From NCBI RefSeq assembly GCF_964275005.1, contig NC_092688.1, positions 25,763,934 through 25,827,933 of the forward strand: 64,000 nt of DNA. The letters run 5' to 3'. The position numbers and the translations under genes are program-made. This document shows positions 36,750-48,603 of this stretch, piece by piece (the stretch's first letter is position 1; each line of letters begins with the position of its first letter). The notes under the pieces are model-generated. The model did no database searches. It was not told the DNA's origin and saw nothing but the letters and a program-made list of their open reading frames with translations. Source of the DNA: Diadema setosum (lineage: Eukaryota; Echinodermata; Echinoidea; Diadematoida; Diadematidae).

Positions 36750-39700
36750 CCCTCGTTCTCATACAGTCTGTCTTTCAAATTTGCAACTTGTGCGTCCAAT
36801 TTAGTATTTCGATTAATTAAATTTGCACATGTGGCTTTAGAATTCGTAAAAAGGTATTCATATTGGCAGGTACTCTACGTTCATTCAAATTCGCCATCAT
36901 TGGCCGAAAAGGGTATTTGATCGAGTCATTCAATTTCGCGAATGAGCTATCAAATTCCAATTATATTCAATAAAATTTACTTCATGTTATTTCTTTTTTG
37001 AAAAGGTGAGAAAATCTAAACGTGTATGTTAATGTACCTCTCTGTTTTCAAATTGTTAAGCAGTAAAGGTATCATTTTTTTTTCACCCTATATAATTAGA
37101 GTTTGTTGTTCTGTAACGCCCCTTTTCTTTCACACATGTCATTTTTACAGTCATGACAGCACAAGTTACATACAGACATATATCTCAAGAAGACAGAGAA
37201 AGAATTATAGAAACATGTGAGGATCATAATCTTGACTACCTAGAACTGGCCGACACATTCGGAATAAAGCACTTAACGGCCATATAAGTTGTGACCACAT
37301 GCGCTATCTTCGGACTGTGAGATTCAATACGCACAATGAAATAAAAACTGTTGCCAAAATCTAGATACGAAAATATGAAATGTGATGATGTTTACAAAAT
37401 AATAGCTATGATGAAAGAACATAAAGAAGGAAGCGAGGCATAAACATGTCTGCTAAATTGACTGCAGAACATGTTACATAGGATGCCCTAAAATGAATTC
37501 GAATGAACGAGTGCAGCATGTGCGTGATCACGTGACTGTATCATTCTAAACTGAATGAACGAATAGTAAAATGGTGCTTGTGTTACGAATTTCATTTGTT
37601 GGTTTTTTTATTTATTTTCTTTCACAAAAGTGCTGATAAGAACAAAGTTTAAGATAATTCGAATGATTCAAAATGAATATCACTGAAGAAATCATAATAT
37701 CAAAATACCGAACATGTAATCTAGGCTAAATTTTGCTAAATTGAATGCAGCAATTAGGAATTGGACTGTAAAAAGCGCAAATTTGGCCGGTAAAACCTAT
37801 ATTTTCAAATTAAGAGGAAGGAAATATGCAGTGAGCATTTCAGAGCACGTATCATACTCATGAAGAAGATATACGGAGTATAAAATAGATTGATATTCCT
37901 CAATGAATTATTCCACGGGGAAACATTGTGTATAATTCCGAGAAATGGAAAATTTTGCTGGTAAGCATTGTCTCATGTCAATGCATTTGAATGATTTATT
38001 TCAATTTTTCTCCTATCATGCTTATCAAATATGGCAGTACAGGTATTCCCATTGGTGCGTTCTATGTCATGTGGCGTGTTTTAGGTGAAGGCTCAAATGG
38101 CACATATTTGTTATCAGCCCCACTCAGATGCCGATAACTCTCGGAAAGTATGCTTTAAAAAAAAAGGTTACCAAAGAAAAAAGATACAAAAAAATAGAAT
38201 ATCATTTGCAGCTCTTCCCTTTCAGGTATAGTGTACAATGCTGGGTTTTTTATATTTCTCTTACACTATTGCACTTAGCAGAGATTTTTTTTTTTAAATC
38301 ATAATCACTGATAATATACTGTCTAATGGATTTCTAATATAGGACAGGCCGTTGCATTACTTTCAACTGCTCGGCACGAAGGGAACGAAGCATTCCATAC
38401 TGGGAAGTAAGTCGACCATCCCGGTTGTGTCACACACTGCAGAGTCGCACTCCCGTTGACGGCGTAATCTTTGTCACAGATGAGAGTTATCTTCGACCCG
38501 AAGCTCGTGATATCCGAGTCCCAACTTCCATTGGGCACAATCCCAGGATGATCACAAAAACCGACCGAGACTTTCAATGAAGGAGAGATGTATGGAAGTC
38601 TCATGAGCCATGAGGGGAAAACTTGAAATAATCATATCATTGCGATATGTTCCATGGATAAATCATTATGAAGAAAGATACTATGATTACATTTAAACAG
38701 ATTCACTTTTGTATCTCTTCTGGTAGGGTTCAGATACCTGTTTATCTGCAATAATCAATTGACAAGCTGACTTGCACAAAACGTGAACATAATTATAAAC
38801 ATTGATTGCATAAAATAAATAACAGTAAACATATATGAAGTTTAATTTGGTAATTGAAGGTGTGAGCCTGACAGAGCATATCGTGAGGATTACAGCTTAT
38901 TAACCAGTTAACAGTCACTGACAAATGGCTGAATAATACTGTCGTCATTATTGTCACTGATGCTTGCAACACTTGTCTTATTTCACTCTCTAATGTTAGG
39001 TAATCTTTGGCCCTGAATACTCACGGCCAAATGAACGATGTCGGTTGTATTCAAAATGTGTCGCAAGAGGACATGTCCAATTGTGAGAAAAGTTTCCGCC
39101 AGAAATGATCTGCGCGTACGTTTCAGACTTAAAACAAATGCACAATCCTCGACGCATGAGAGCAACGCCATTGTCTTCGGGCTGTCTTCTACAGGTAGAC
39201 ATGCACTCGCTGTCCGAATCAACGCCAAATCCGGTGTTAAATGCTGTTTGAGAGTTTAGTTGGTTGTCTTTGTAGCATCCAAGAAATCCAGGTTCTACGC
39301 AGTGACAGAATATTATGATAATTTCAACCTTCCAATACCTGAAACTTTGAAGTGTACATTATTTCAAATTCATTTCCACAACAGCTAGTCACAAATCATC
39401 CCTGAAATGGCAGTTGAAAAGCCGTTTGTTTTTTTTTAATACAGGTCAACTATTTTACATCTGTAGCGCCTGAAAAAAAAAAATGTATATGTATAATGTG
39501 TGTGTGTGTGTATGTGTGCGTTGATATCTAAATTTATGGCTGTTCACAGTGTCGAGTTGTATTCAACCATAGGCCTACACAATTAACGACTAAAAGAGCT
39601 CTAGTTCGCATACACCAAACACACTAATTCAGTAAAGATATCAAAGATATCATTCATCAAAGATATCAATATGTTTGCGAACATCTGCTTTATGAATGAT

Positions 39701-42700
39701 AACGAAAATTAACATGTTTTCATTTGACATTTTGCAATTCTTACCTTGGCAATGGAGTCTAACAATCCTGTTTGAAGAACACACGGTAGTTGGCATTAAG
39801 CAGTCCATTAAACGCAGCGAATCTGTGCATGATATTGTACAAATCGTTCATGAAATGGATAAAGTTTAATGCCGCATTTTCCCATAAAAGTTTGATGCAT
39901 AGATAACGGCTCTCGTGTTTAATGAATATAAATGTAAAGAGAAAATAACTATGGTAACAAAACATAAAGAGAATATCAGTAATGAATGCGTTTTTATATT
40001 ATAAGAGTTTCTGTGTAGAGAAAACGAATCTTATTCTAATGAATATTTTAGTGCGTCATCTATATCACTAAGCTCTGTAATGTAACGATGTCATTGGCAA
40101 GTATTATTGCTCATCGTTGTGTAAGTGTACAGCAAGAAAACTGGCAGTATAGTTGAAAAACAGAAGAGAAAGAATAACATTAGGAATTTTGGAATGCCGT
40201 GATATTAAAAGTGTTGCACGTTAAAAACACGAACCATGGAAATGGTAAAAGGCCTACCTCATTAACTTTATTTTTCTAATATATATTTCCATCGTTGAAT
40301 ATATTGCAAAGTTACCTTTGGACGCAAAATGTGCTTTCAGGCGATCAAGATTATTTGATGCGATACATGCTATTCTACCTGGGATGATAAATACATATGC
40401 ATACACAAGTTCTGATCGGCATGCATATTATTCTGCAGTTACCTTTACGACACGACAGCACTTGAGTCTTGTTTAGTGTTACTGTAGCGATTGCGGCCAA
40501 ATTCTGAAAAGTATACCCCTTTGCCGCTGGGAAGCCGAGCTCTTCGCAGACCAATTCAGTAGCTTTGGTGGTAAATTCACCAGCATTGAATTCATCATAG
40601 CACACGTATTTATCTGACTCAGTAACCAATAGACCTTCAAGGGGAGAGGGTCCGTCAGCCAGCTTCACCGATGATATCCCTTGAAAATAAACGACCAACG
40701 TTCGAAATTTTGGGGGGGTTAACAGATAATCTATAAGCAATCATTCACACCTTAGCTCATTCAAAGTGAAGACGATTATTAGAATTATGGTCTAAATCCT
40801 CCTTCGAGTTATACATTGTGGTTTCCCTTTCACAGTTCCTCAATTAAAGGAACGGAAGAAGCAATGCGATTTATAACTTGTTTTTGTTGGCTTCTTTTAT
40901 GTAGATCGCACTCTGCTTTAATTCTCTTCCCCAAACTGGGGAACAGTATGAAGAAAACTGAATAAACTGAGTCATCAATAGAATTCATGAATGCAATTCA
41001 TACGTGACGTAAGGATCAATAATAACACCTATTATTCTAGATAATGTCGAGAAATCAATCTATCAACTAATAGTCAGTACGTGATGGCTTTCTGTTCATC
41101 CGGTATTGGAATAAACATATACATCAAATTGAGTACAATATACAGTACAATAATACATTATGACAGATACGGATATGGAATGATGGCTATTATGTGAATT
41201 GATTTTCACAACACTCATGGACAACGACATTAATGTCGTTGAATCTAAAGATTGCAAAGGTTAGGAATTGTTGGTGTGCTGGCATCTTAGACTCATCATC
41301 CTCTTCCTTATCGCCACTATCATAATCATCATCAACATCATCGTCACCATCATAATCATCATCACCATCATCTTCATCAATATTTTCATCATCATCATAA
41401 TCACCATCATCATTATCATCACTATCATCGTCGTCATCATTATGAATTATACCACAGAGGTGAGAGGAATATTATATGTATATCATATGTTTCTATACAG
41501 TCATTATTTACGGGCCGGTTATGTCCATTTTGATTTTCCCCCTTTGTATTGTTAAATAAATAGGTATATTTATAGGATTTATATTTTTGCATATGCATTT
41601 ATCATTATGTATGTTTTCCCGTTTTTTCTATAATATTGGATGTGAAATAATTATGATTATGTTGGGTGGATTTAATGCAATTTATCGGTAGTGAATTTCG
41701 GTAGATTCATATAATTGAACGAATGATTAGAGCTACTTTTTTGTGTGAGTGTTCTCAGGTTAAATGTATGCTGATATAAGTTCATTTTAGCGGTTTTTGG
41801 TTTTTTTTTTTCTTTTCGTCCTGAAACAGCTGTTCATGTATCATGTTTGTGTGTGAATGTACTTGTATACATGTATATATTTGTGTAACTGTCAATTGTG
41901 GAGTGATGGACCGGGTCCACTGTATTTCTTTCCTTGTACTTACCTGCCTGTGGGCAGGTAGTATCCTAGGAATATTTATCACATGCTTTAATTTGCAAAG
42001 GAAATTAAGTATGTTATATATATACTCTTTCCTGTTTTGCATTTTGGGTTTTATTTCTTTTAAGATAATGGCCAGGATATCTACCAAGGAAGTATTAAAA
42101 AAAAATAAAATAAAATTTCAGATTTGCCGAACACCCCGCATTGAAATTGCCATCATGTATCTTCCAGGACAAATCAATGTCGCAAATTTCATTTCGTACA
42201 TTTCATATTAGTGAGGGACAAACCAGTAATTTGGTGTTTAAAAGGGCATTTTACCGGTTTTTTTATTTTTTTTATATGTTGTTCTTTTAATTCTAAAAGA
42301 CCCAGCGGTGCAAACAGAATCAAAATTTCATAACGATTAAGTCTGTAATTTAATGTTAAAAATTGAACTTTTTAGGTGAGAATTATGCTAATGAGCTGAC
42401 GAGCCCGGATGTTATGATGTCACAGGTGCTCTCACTATCACTGATTACAAGTGCTCGCATACGCGTGCGTTAATTCGTATCGAGTAGCAGACGACGCTTA
42501 GGCCTAATTTAGCTAGCAGGCGGCGCTTGTGTACTGTTCTATCCATGTAGATATCTCAAATTTCACTAAACCAAATCGCACCAAAATTACAGGATATACT
42601 TCATAGCATATTTCAAAGTATTCTCTTATATTTGAACGAAATCAGTAATCTAGAAGTATCAATATTGACGTCGACTTTCAAGTCGTCATTACGAAAAAAA

Positions 42701-45700
42701 CCTCACTCTTCGCGAGAGATCTTGGCGAACGCAAGATGCACAATCTAGAACTGAAGTTAGCCGGCTGGTACTGTGCGAACAGGGAATTTACGCGAGAACT
42801 AAATTCAAAAGCGTAATGATTTTTGCGACTTGTGTGATATAGGAACTACATTTTTCATTCAACTTACCACAAATAATTTGTAAATTTATTTATTGCCCCC
42901 CGATTACTTGAAAGATTTGTCTCATGATATTAAATGGCTAACTTCAGTCTGTGCGTGCGCAGCAGGTAGGGAGGGCCTGGCCGCAATCACTCGTGTTAGT
43001 CGTACAGTTAGAGCAGATTATTTTTAGCGACGCCGACAGGAAAGTCGACATCTACACTTACGCTTCCCGACATGTGATTTGTTTCCAATTAACGTGAGCT
43101 GTTGGATAATTAATATGAATCATAAAGTATTTCCTGTGAGTTTGGTGCCATTGGCAAGTTGAATGTTGAGATATCTACATGGATACGGAAGTGCGCTAGC
43201 ACTATACCTACACCATGCGCTGGGATCGCGAAGCGGTGACACTGTGTTCTAATCTACGTGGTCAGGCCACTCTTCCGAGATATGGCTCCTAGTAGGCCTA
43301 CTGAAACAAACTGTTAGATCTAACATTAGTCCTTGGTGTAAATAACACCACTATGAGATTTATCTCGACTACAAAACATCGGAAATCCATAAAGCAGATA
43401 CCTTACCTGAAAAATCCAGCACAGGAACAACAGTACCTGCAGGACAAGGGTCCAGATCTAGATCTGGAGTCTGGACTTTCGTCTGGACTTTCTTCAAGTT
43501 CTGGCAGCAGGGGTATGTAACGTTACGCTGTGCCGTATTAGCGCTGTGCACATAGGGCCTACAGCTGCAATGTCGACGGTGAGTGTAGGGCCTACTCATC
43601 AAAACTTGGACTGCCACGTAGAACCTACTCATTGACTGCTCAGTAGTCCTAGTCCTAGTTCTAGTATTTCAGAGTCTATGTGTACTGGGTACCGTTTTCA
43701 TCTCACTAAGCGTAAATCGTGCGTGCCGTTGAAGAGAGTCTATCTACATTTGGATTTAGATTCACTCAGCCCTTATCTACGTTAGATAGTTTGAACTGGC
43801 GAACCATCGCTCGATCATGATCATCAATGCGTAACGTTACTTACACATAGTCTTCTATGGGCAGCACGTTCGGATAACGATGCCAATTTCATTTTGCATA
43901 TCTGGAATTTCCCCACAAGTTTTATCTAAATAAAAAGCTGTTGAAGAGATTGCTTTTAAAGATTAATAGATATTGTTTAACATATTTATTATAGCTCCAT
44001 ATTGCAATTATACTAAATAAAAGCTTTTGCAGTACTTCGCGTGAGATTTCATCAGTAGATTGGCATTATGTAGTTCGTCTTGCTAATGTCGAGTTGTGCA
44101 CCAAGAGCACCTGTGACGTAGGCCAAATTGTGTGGATCGATCCATGGCTTGCTCGTTTTCATTTTTTTTTTCAAAAAATCATTACAGGCTTATCCTGGGT
44201 TGTAGAATCCTCTCTTTCCAGTAGTAGGCATCATAAAATGTAGATTAGAATTATCAGACAATTAGAAAATGTCAGTACAGTTTTCTTTTAAGTCGCGTAC
44301 AATACCTTTGTATATTTCAAATTAATAATGGTGTATCTAAACTGTTTTGTATGTCATGCACTGAATGTAGCTATGCAATGTTTGTGATTCTCTTTTGGTG
44401 CACTGTGTCGTGGAACTTTGTGTTTGAGCTTTAGAGTGGCTTATTTTGAGTAGTCACCGTGGAAGAATTGAAACTGTATATAAAAAAACAAACATACAAA
44501 GAAACAACCACGGGAAAAGAAACCTTACGCCCCCTGCAAAGGACAAGACACCTTGCTTAAAAATGCAAAATCGCGACCGCCATGGGACTCAGAGCGGGGA
44601 AAAAAAGAATTGCTGGATCTCTCCCCTGAGCCATAACAATCCCATGAAATAATGCTGTCAATCATTGAATATTTGTATACATTTGTCATTCTGATACATA
44701 TTATGGCTTCGATGAAAATGAGGTATATGATACGGCATTTAATTACTTTGTGTACTTTCATTTTACTTCCATGTGATGTCACTGTTTCATCGCGTCTTAT
44801 ATGACTTGAATCTATGTTTTTTTATTAATAATGTGTGTCAACGTGTGAGTACGTCCTCGCTGTATAGGTTTTCATGTTTCACTCTTTTAAAAACACGATG
44901 TCGGCCATTTTGAAATCATTCGGCCTGCTTACTACTAGTGTCAACACAATCATACATTATTTTATGTCCTGTCGTTAAATGGAAACATCGGGTTCGGAGG
45001 GAAATATCAGTGTAGGAGTAACTAAAAGTCAGTGAACAGTTGCATTCATGGTGATAAAAGTGTAAACTGCACTTACCTTCGTAACACTCCACGGACATGA
45101 TGAATTTCACAGGGTAGATATATATACCATAACCGTAGCTTCGTCTCATGAGTGAGCGATAAAAAGGGAGAATACACTGTGTCTTTCACTATCAGATTCC
45201 GAGTGTCCTTGTTTCCTATTTCATCAAGTCTTTCAAATCCCACCACAACATTGTTGATTGATTTGAGGGTATAGAGGATTCTCCTTCCACGGGGTGCCTG
45301 CAGAACCCAACTATCACCGTTGTCAACGCAGGATCTGTCACACGTTATCTCCTGTTCTAGTGGAATCTCCGAACAATTTAGACTGAAATCTGCGTGATGA
45401 TAAGGATCACAAAGGGTGCATGTAAATTAATGATTTATGAGAATAGTAATAAGAGGAACAATGAAATATTCCTCTAGTATTCGAGATGATGTCAGTTTGG
45501 TGACATGATTTAATGCCCAGAATCATGTACTATTTCTTCCCGAATTCTTGGAACGCATTCGTCTTCCTGGAGGCCATAGCCCAGTAGTTAAGTTATATAT
45601 GGTTTTTCTCTCACAAGCGTAGCAGATAAAAACTTATTGGAATCTTATTACTTGTGGGAATTATTAGAACAGAAGTTCAAGCATACATCTGATATAACAG

Positions 45701-45891
45701 TCCATTCTCGTGTAAACACGGACATGCTATAAAAACTGAGAAAGAGAGAAATGTGCGAGATCTGTCAATGATTGAAAGAAAATTGAAAGGTACCTACATG
45801 TATTAGTTCCCAATGCTGAGGACTTCAAACAAGGATTGAAAAACATGAAATGAGCACAAATCCACACAAGGAATATCATTCTTTCCTCCAT
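31790..45891 (-). CDS. Receptor copy B: SRCR-WSC-sushi transmembrane receptor with Tyr-rich tail
   Basis: Predicted type I cell-surface receptor, eleven exons: signal peptide, CUB-like, SRCR (two exons), WSC-like, sushi, two stalk exons, transmembrane, juxtamembrane and tail. Splice sites are canonical and phases agree at every junction except across the CUB-like exon, which is one base too long. Without that exon the product is about 675 residues. The family resemblance (SRCR, WSC, sushi) suggests recognition of glycans or microbial surfaces, and the tail suggests tyrosine-kinase signalling; both are inferences, and the ligand is unknown. Introns hold copy-specific insertions, notably 3-4 kb between the CUB-like and SRCR exons. 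It may be functional if the CUB-like exon is skipped or the extra base is a sequencing error. Confidence 0.75.
33455..33608 (-). CDS. Copy B juxtamembrane cytoplasmic exon
   Basis: 154 nt, phase 2 to 0. It reads RRQASSQKSKVHSSEELSQL and SAHPQNTYGNRAA. The YENR motif of copies A and C is YGNR here; both keep a YxN pattern. Confidence 0.8.
34546..34663 (-). CDS. Copy B transmembrane exon
   Basis: 118 nt, phase 1 to 2. YILGTLLVVFAVVGILSIAW forms one hydrophobic helix followed by CRRQQKR. It is the most conserved module across the three copies. Confidence 0.85.
34959..35250. mobile_element. Solo end of a Tc1/mariner-like element
   Basis: It begins TATAGGTTCTCCCGGCCAAT and matches, inverted, the right end of the element at 36657-37800 through CACGTGATCACG. 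It replaces about 280 bp of the intron found in copies A and C. Confidence 0.5.
35528..35590 (-). CDS. Copy B stalk exon 2
   Basis: 63 nt, phase 1-1, reading GQTQTTQASTSLRATTETSQ. It is two codons shorter than in A and C. Thr/Ser-rich, likely O-glycosylated. Confidence 0.7.
36027..36080. repeat. (AC)n microsatellite, copy B
   Basis: At the same intron position as in copies A and C, interrupted by GC variants. Confidence 0.8.
36421..36489 (-). CDS. Copy B stalk exon 1
   Basis: 69 nt, phase 1-1, reading DTEWPDVSTMPTQSTESTS then IVSI. GTTCACAG acceptor and GTATGT donor. Confidence 0.7.
   Translation of the reverse strand, partial: TQSGQMSVQCLHKVQKALLSCL
36657..37800 (+). mobile_element. Degenerate ~1.1-kb Tc1/mariner-like element with transposase N-terminus
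   Basis: Inverted ends TAGGTTTTCCCAGCC and (complement of right end) TAGGTTTTACCGGCC sit at TA. Copies A and C carry the uninterrupted site (TATTTTCAAATTAAG). At 37153-37287 a 44-codon frame reads YRHISQEDRERIIETC and DYLELADTFGIKHL, a helix-turn-helix of the kind found in Tc1/mariner-like transposases. Stops follow, so the element is dead. Confidence 0.55.
38361..38570 (-). CDS. Copy B sushi/CCP exon
   Basis: 210 nt, phase 1-1, 70 residues. It starts VSVGFCDHPGIVPNGSWDSD and has the four-cysteine sushi pattern (CDHP, LICDKDY, LQC, PSC) with the conserved Trp (VWN) before the last cysteine. NGS sequons are present. Donor GTAATG. Confidence 0.85.
39025..39294 (-). CDS. Copy B WSC-like exon
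   Basis: 270 nt, phase 1-1, 90 residues. EPGFLGCYKDNQ opens the domain; ECMSTC, LCICF and NFSHNWTC supply the cysteines. It has six cysteines rather than the usual eight of WSC domains, and the final CGG segment is missing. WSC domains are thought to bind carbohydrate. Confidence 0.8.
39745..39822 (-). CDS. Copy B SRCR part 2
   Basis: 78 nt, phase 1-1. It reads DSLRLMDCLMPTTVCSSNRI then VRLHCQ, completing the cysteine set of the SRCR domain begun in the previous exon. Too short to stand out as an open frame. Confidence 0.75.
40443..40679 (-). CDS. Copy B SRCR part 1
   Basis: 237 nt, phase 1-1. It opens GISSVKLADGPSPLEGLLV and carries KYVCYDEF and the SRCR hallmark LVCEELGFPAA, ending VLSCRK. 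With part 2 it makes an SRCR domain of about 105 residues with six cysteines. The domain is split by a phase-1 intron. Confidence 0.8.
41290..41450. repeat. (ATC)n-type imperfect microsatellite
   Basis: CATCATCACCATCAT-like trinucleotides over about 160 bp, in the copy B intron between the SRCR and CUB-like exons. The open frame across it is an artefact. Confidence 0.8.
42240..44300. mobile_element. ~2-kb foldback element with CpG-rich core
   Basis: TAAGTCTGTAATTTAATG and TGTCACAGGTGCTCT at the left recur inverted at the right (44093-44200), and TCTATCCATGTAGATATCTC (42540) is inverted at about 43165. The core (42680-43870) is rich in CG and holds an 87-codon minus-strand frame without recognisable features. 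The matching intron of copy A is only 1.3 kb and lacks it. Confidence 0.45.
45077..45389 (-). CDS. Copy B CUB-like exon, apparently frameshifted
   Basis: 313 nt with good splice sites. Read from the phase-1 start it gives NCSEIPLEQEITCDRSC and DSWVLQAPRGRRILYTL, resembling a CUB domain. The phase-1 exit demanded by the SRCR exon is met only by another frame (SLMRRSYGYGIYIYPVKF, then VECYE). Differences from copy A are partly synonymous only in that second frame. One surplus base in the run 45161-45165 would reconcile them. Skipping the exon keeps the frame. Confidence 0.55.
45798..45891 (-). CDS. Copy B first coding exon, signal peptide
   Basis: ATG-initiated, 31 codons plus one base. MEERMIFLVWICAHFMFFNP has a hydrophobic core suited to a signal peptide; SSALG may precede the cleavage site. 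Donor GTAGGT gives phase 1. The start was chosen because it is conserved in copy A and opens right before the hydrophobic stretch. Confidence 0.6.
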
Positions 45892-46290
45892 CGCGAAAAA
45901 GGGGAAATCATAGCACAGCCACTGCAGATATCTCCGAAATAACAGCACGCTACGAAAGTCTGAAAGTCGGTATAATGCTCCCTTCAATCCCCACATGCAA
46001 GGTGTAATAGAAATGAACAATAATTACTGTTGATGGTACTGAGCTGATTGGTAACGTGGTTGGAGTATTAAAAAGTCTGAGTGCGCGTGATAAGAATGCG
46101 TTTTGAGAGCAGAATCTCATCAAGTTGCCTGGGCTTTCAAGGAAGCGATGCAGGCGGATCCACAACATGCAGCCACTCGAGAATGCCAATCATTAGTTTC
46201 AGTGATATAACGCAAGCGCTGTCTTTCGAGATATTGTATTGTTATGTCATTACTGTTATATATATTATCATATTTCTGTGATTAAAATTA
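45892..46290 (-). promoter_or_regulatory. Conserved 5' flank of copy B
   Basis: Homologous to 20724-21160 upstream of copy A. Small indels shift frames between the copies, so this is taken as UTR/promoter rather than coding sequence. No clear core element was identified. Confidence 0.35.
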
Positions 46291-48252
46291 ACAAAGTACT
46301 TTCGGAGTACTCTATTACTGACTAGAGCTTCCAGCAAGCTGAATGACTCCATAAAGAATTGTGCTGTACTATAGATGCATGTTCTGAGCCATTAATATGT
46401 AAACCAAAGTGATACACAAAACTCTTGAGGGTGTATATTTTGAATGGAGAACTACTTTCGACCCTTACAAATTCACAAAGCATTATCTCTTTCTCGCTCT
46501 CTCTCGCTCTCTCCATTTTTGGGCCATACATTTTAGATCATCTTAAATGTATAATAGTCTTGGTGCAAGAAGCTAAACCCGCCCGCTTTTTTTTTTTCTT
46601 TTGTGAGTGCTGGATTCAAATCTGGATGAAAAAGCTCTTTCACAATTGAGGGCTTTGGAATATTAAAGGACAAGTCCACCTTCATGTGAATTGGGTGAAT
46701 AAAGTAATATTAGTACATCAGTGAAAGTTTGGAGAAAATCGGACAGTCAGTTCAAAAGTTGGGAATTTTTAAAGATTCTCCTCTGTCACTGCATAAGGAT
46801 GAGAAGACTGTTACAGCTTGTGATGATGTCACATTATAGAACAATATCAAGAAAATATAAAGACGTTTCAACATATTTTCACTTTCGCATCATTAAAAAA
46901 AAAAAAAAAATGACTTGCCTCTTTCAGAAGGTAAGGGATGATACACGGCCGGCGGAAGAGGGGGGGGGGGGGGACCGTGGGGGCTCCCCCCCCCCAAATT
47001 TTTTGTGCACCAGATAAAGGAATACATAAGGTGTCATCACTTTCGCCCCCCCCCCCCCACACTTTTTTTTTAACCTGGAATTACGTAAGTGGCACTAAAA
47101 AGAAAAAGTAATAGAGTGTTAGCGCGGTAAGGTTATGTTTTTCCTTTGAAGACCCCTTTTTTTTGTGCTTGTCAGCTGGAGAAACCCGGAAGTGGAAGGA
47201 GGAGAAAGATGAGGTGAAGACCTTTTTGGGGGAAGAAATCCGGGATTGGAAAGGGAGAGATGAGGTGAGGACCTTTTCTTTTTTTCTTTTTTCTTTTTTT
47301 TTTTGGGGGGGGGTTGTTGTTGGTTTTTTTTTATGTGTATTTTTTTGTTTGTTTGTTTTTTTGCTTGTTAACTCATGAAACTAAAACCCGGAAGTGCTCC
47401 CCCCCCCCCCCCCCAACATACACACACACTTTTGAAAACGCTCCGCCGGCCCTGATGACATAAGTCTTCCCGCCTAATTTCATCAGATCTGCATTTGATT
47501 TAAAAAAAAAAAAAAAAAATCGAGTAAATTTAAATGATCACTTAAGCATTCAAGAAGGTAACTAGGTCATTCAATTTAGTTTAATCAGCATAAGATTTCA
47601 TAATTTTCTCAAATAAACATGTATAAAGGGCGTTAAAGGAAGGTTAAAGGGATCGTATAGTTTTGGTTGAGACCTAGTTTCAGGTGTCTAACATTTTTGG
47701 TGACATAATGAGAAACCTCTTATGAAATATGAAAGAGCATGTAATTCTATGAGGAATTAAACTTTTATTTGATGAAAATTGGTTTTGAAATGGCTGAGAT
47801 ATCAAAAAAGAGTGATTCTAACAAAGTGTGGGACCCACACTTTATCAAGATCGCTTTGTTTTACTTTGTTTTTGGATGTTTCAGTCATTCTAAACCCGAT
47901 TTTCATCAAATAAACTTTGAATTCCTCTTAAAATGGTATGCTCTGTACTATATCATAAGTGTTTTTTTGGTATCTCGCAAAAAGTTAAAAGCTGTTACGG
48001 CACATTTTGGTAACTGCACATTTTGCACATTTCGGTAATTTACCAAAATATGCCGATATTGCACCTATACCTGGCGGGATCAACTGTTACTAAAATGTGC
48101 AGTTAAAAGTGGATTTGCCTGCACATTTTGGACAATCTGCACATTTTGGTAACTGGACTAAAAACCCATGGATAGGCTCGAGATTTATAATACGGTCAAG
48201 GAGTTAAGGTGATATGGTCCTGCTGCAGCAGTAAAGACAGGCAAGACACTTA

Positions 48253-48569
48253 CAGGCCCGTAGCCAGGGGGGTGCGTCGGGTGCGTACGCACCCCCCCCC
48301 CCCCCAATTCTGAAAGGTCCACTTTTTCATAATAACGGTTTTTAGCAATTCTCAAGATAACAATCCAAATAAATATAAAGACACATTATATGCTACGTAA
48401 ATGTGGAAGAGTACGTTTAACAATGTTAAAAATAATTGTACGAAACCCTTTTGTTGTATGAACCATCGGATCGTCCCCATGCACACAAACACAAATGTTA
48501 TGTATCAATTTGTGCGAGCTATTATTATATTGGCACTGCATGCCATGGCCCTTGGCGCGTGTGACCGGT

Positions 48570-48603
<34 letters not shown>

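Noticed and set aside
41268-41555. Ile-rich 95-codon frame
   Set aside because: Translation of an (ATC)n-type repeat.
43369-43632. 87-codon minus-strand frame in the CpG-rich foldback
   Set aside because: No recognisable domain, no supporting splice signals, and it lies within an apparent inverted-repeat element.
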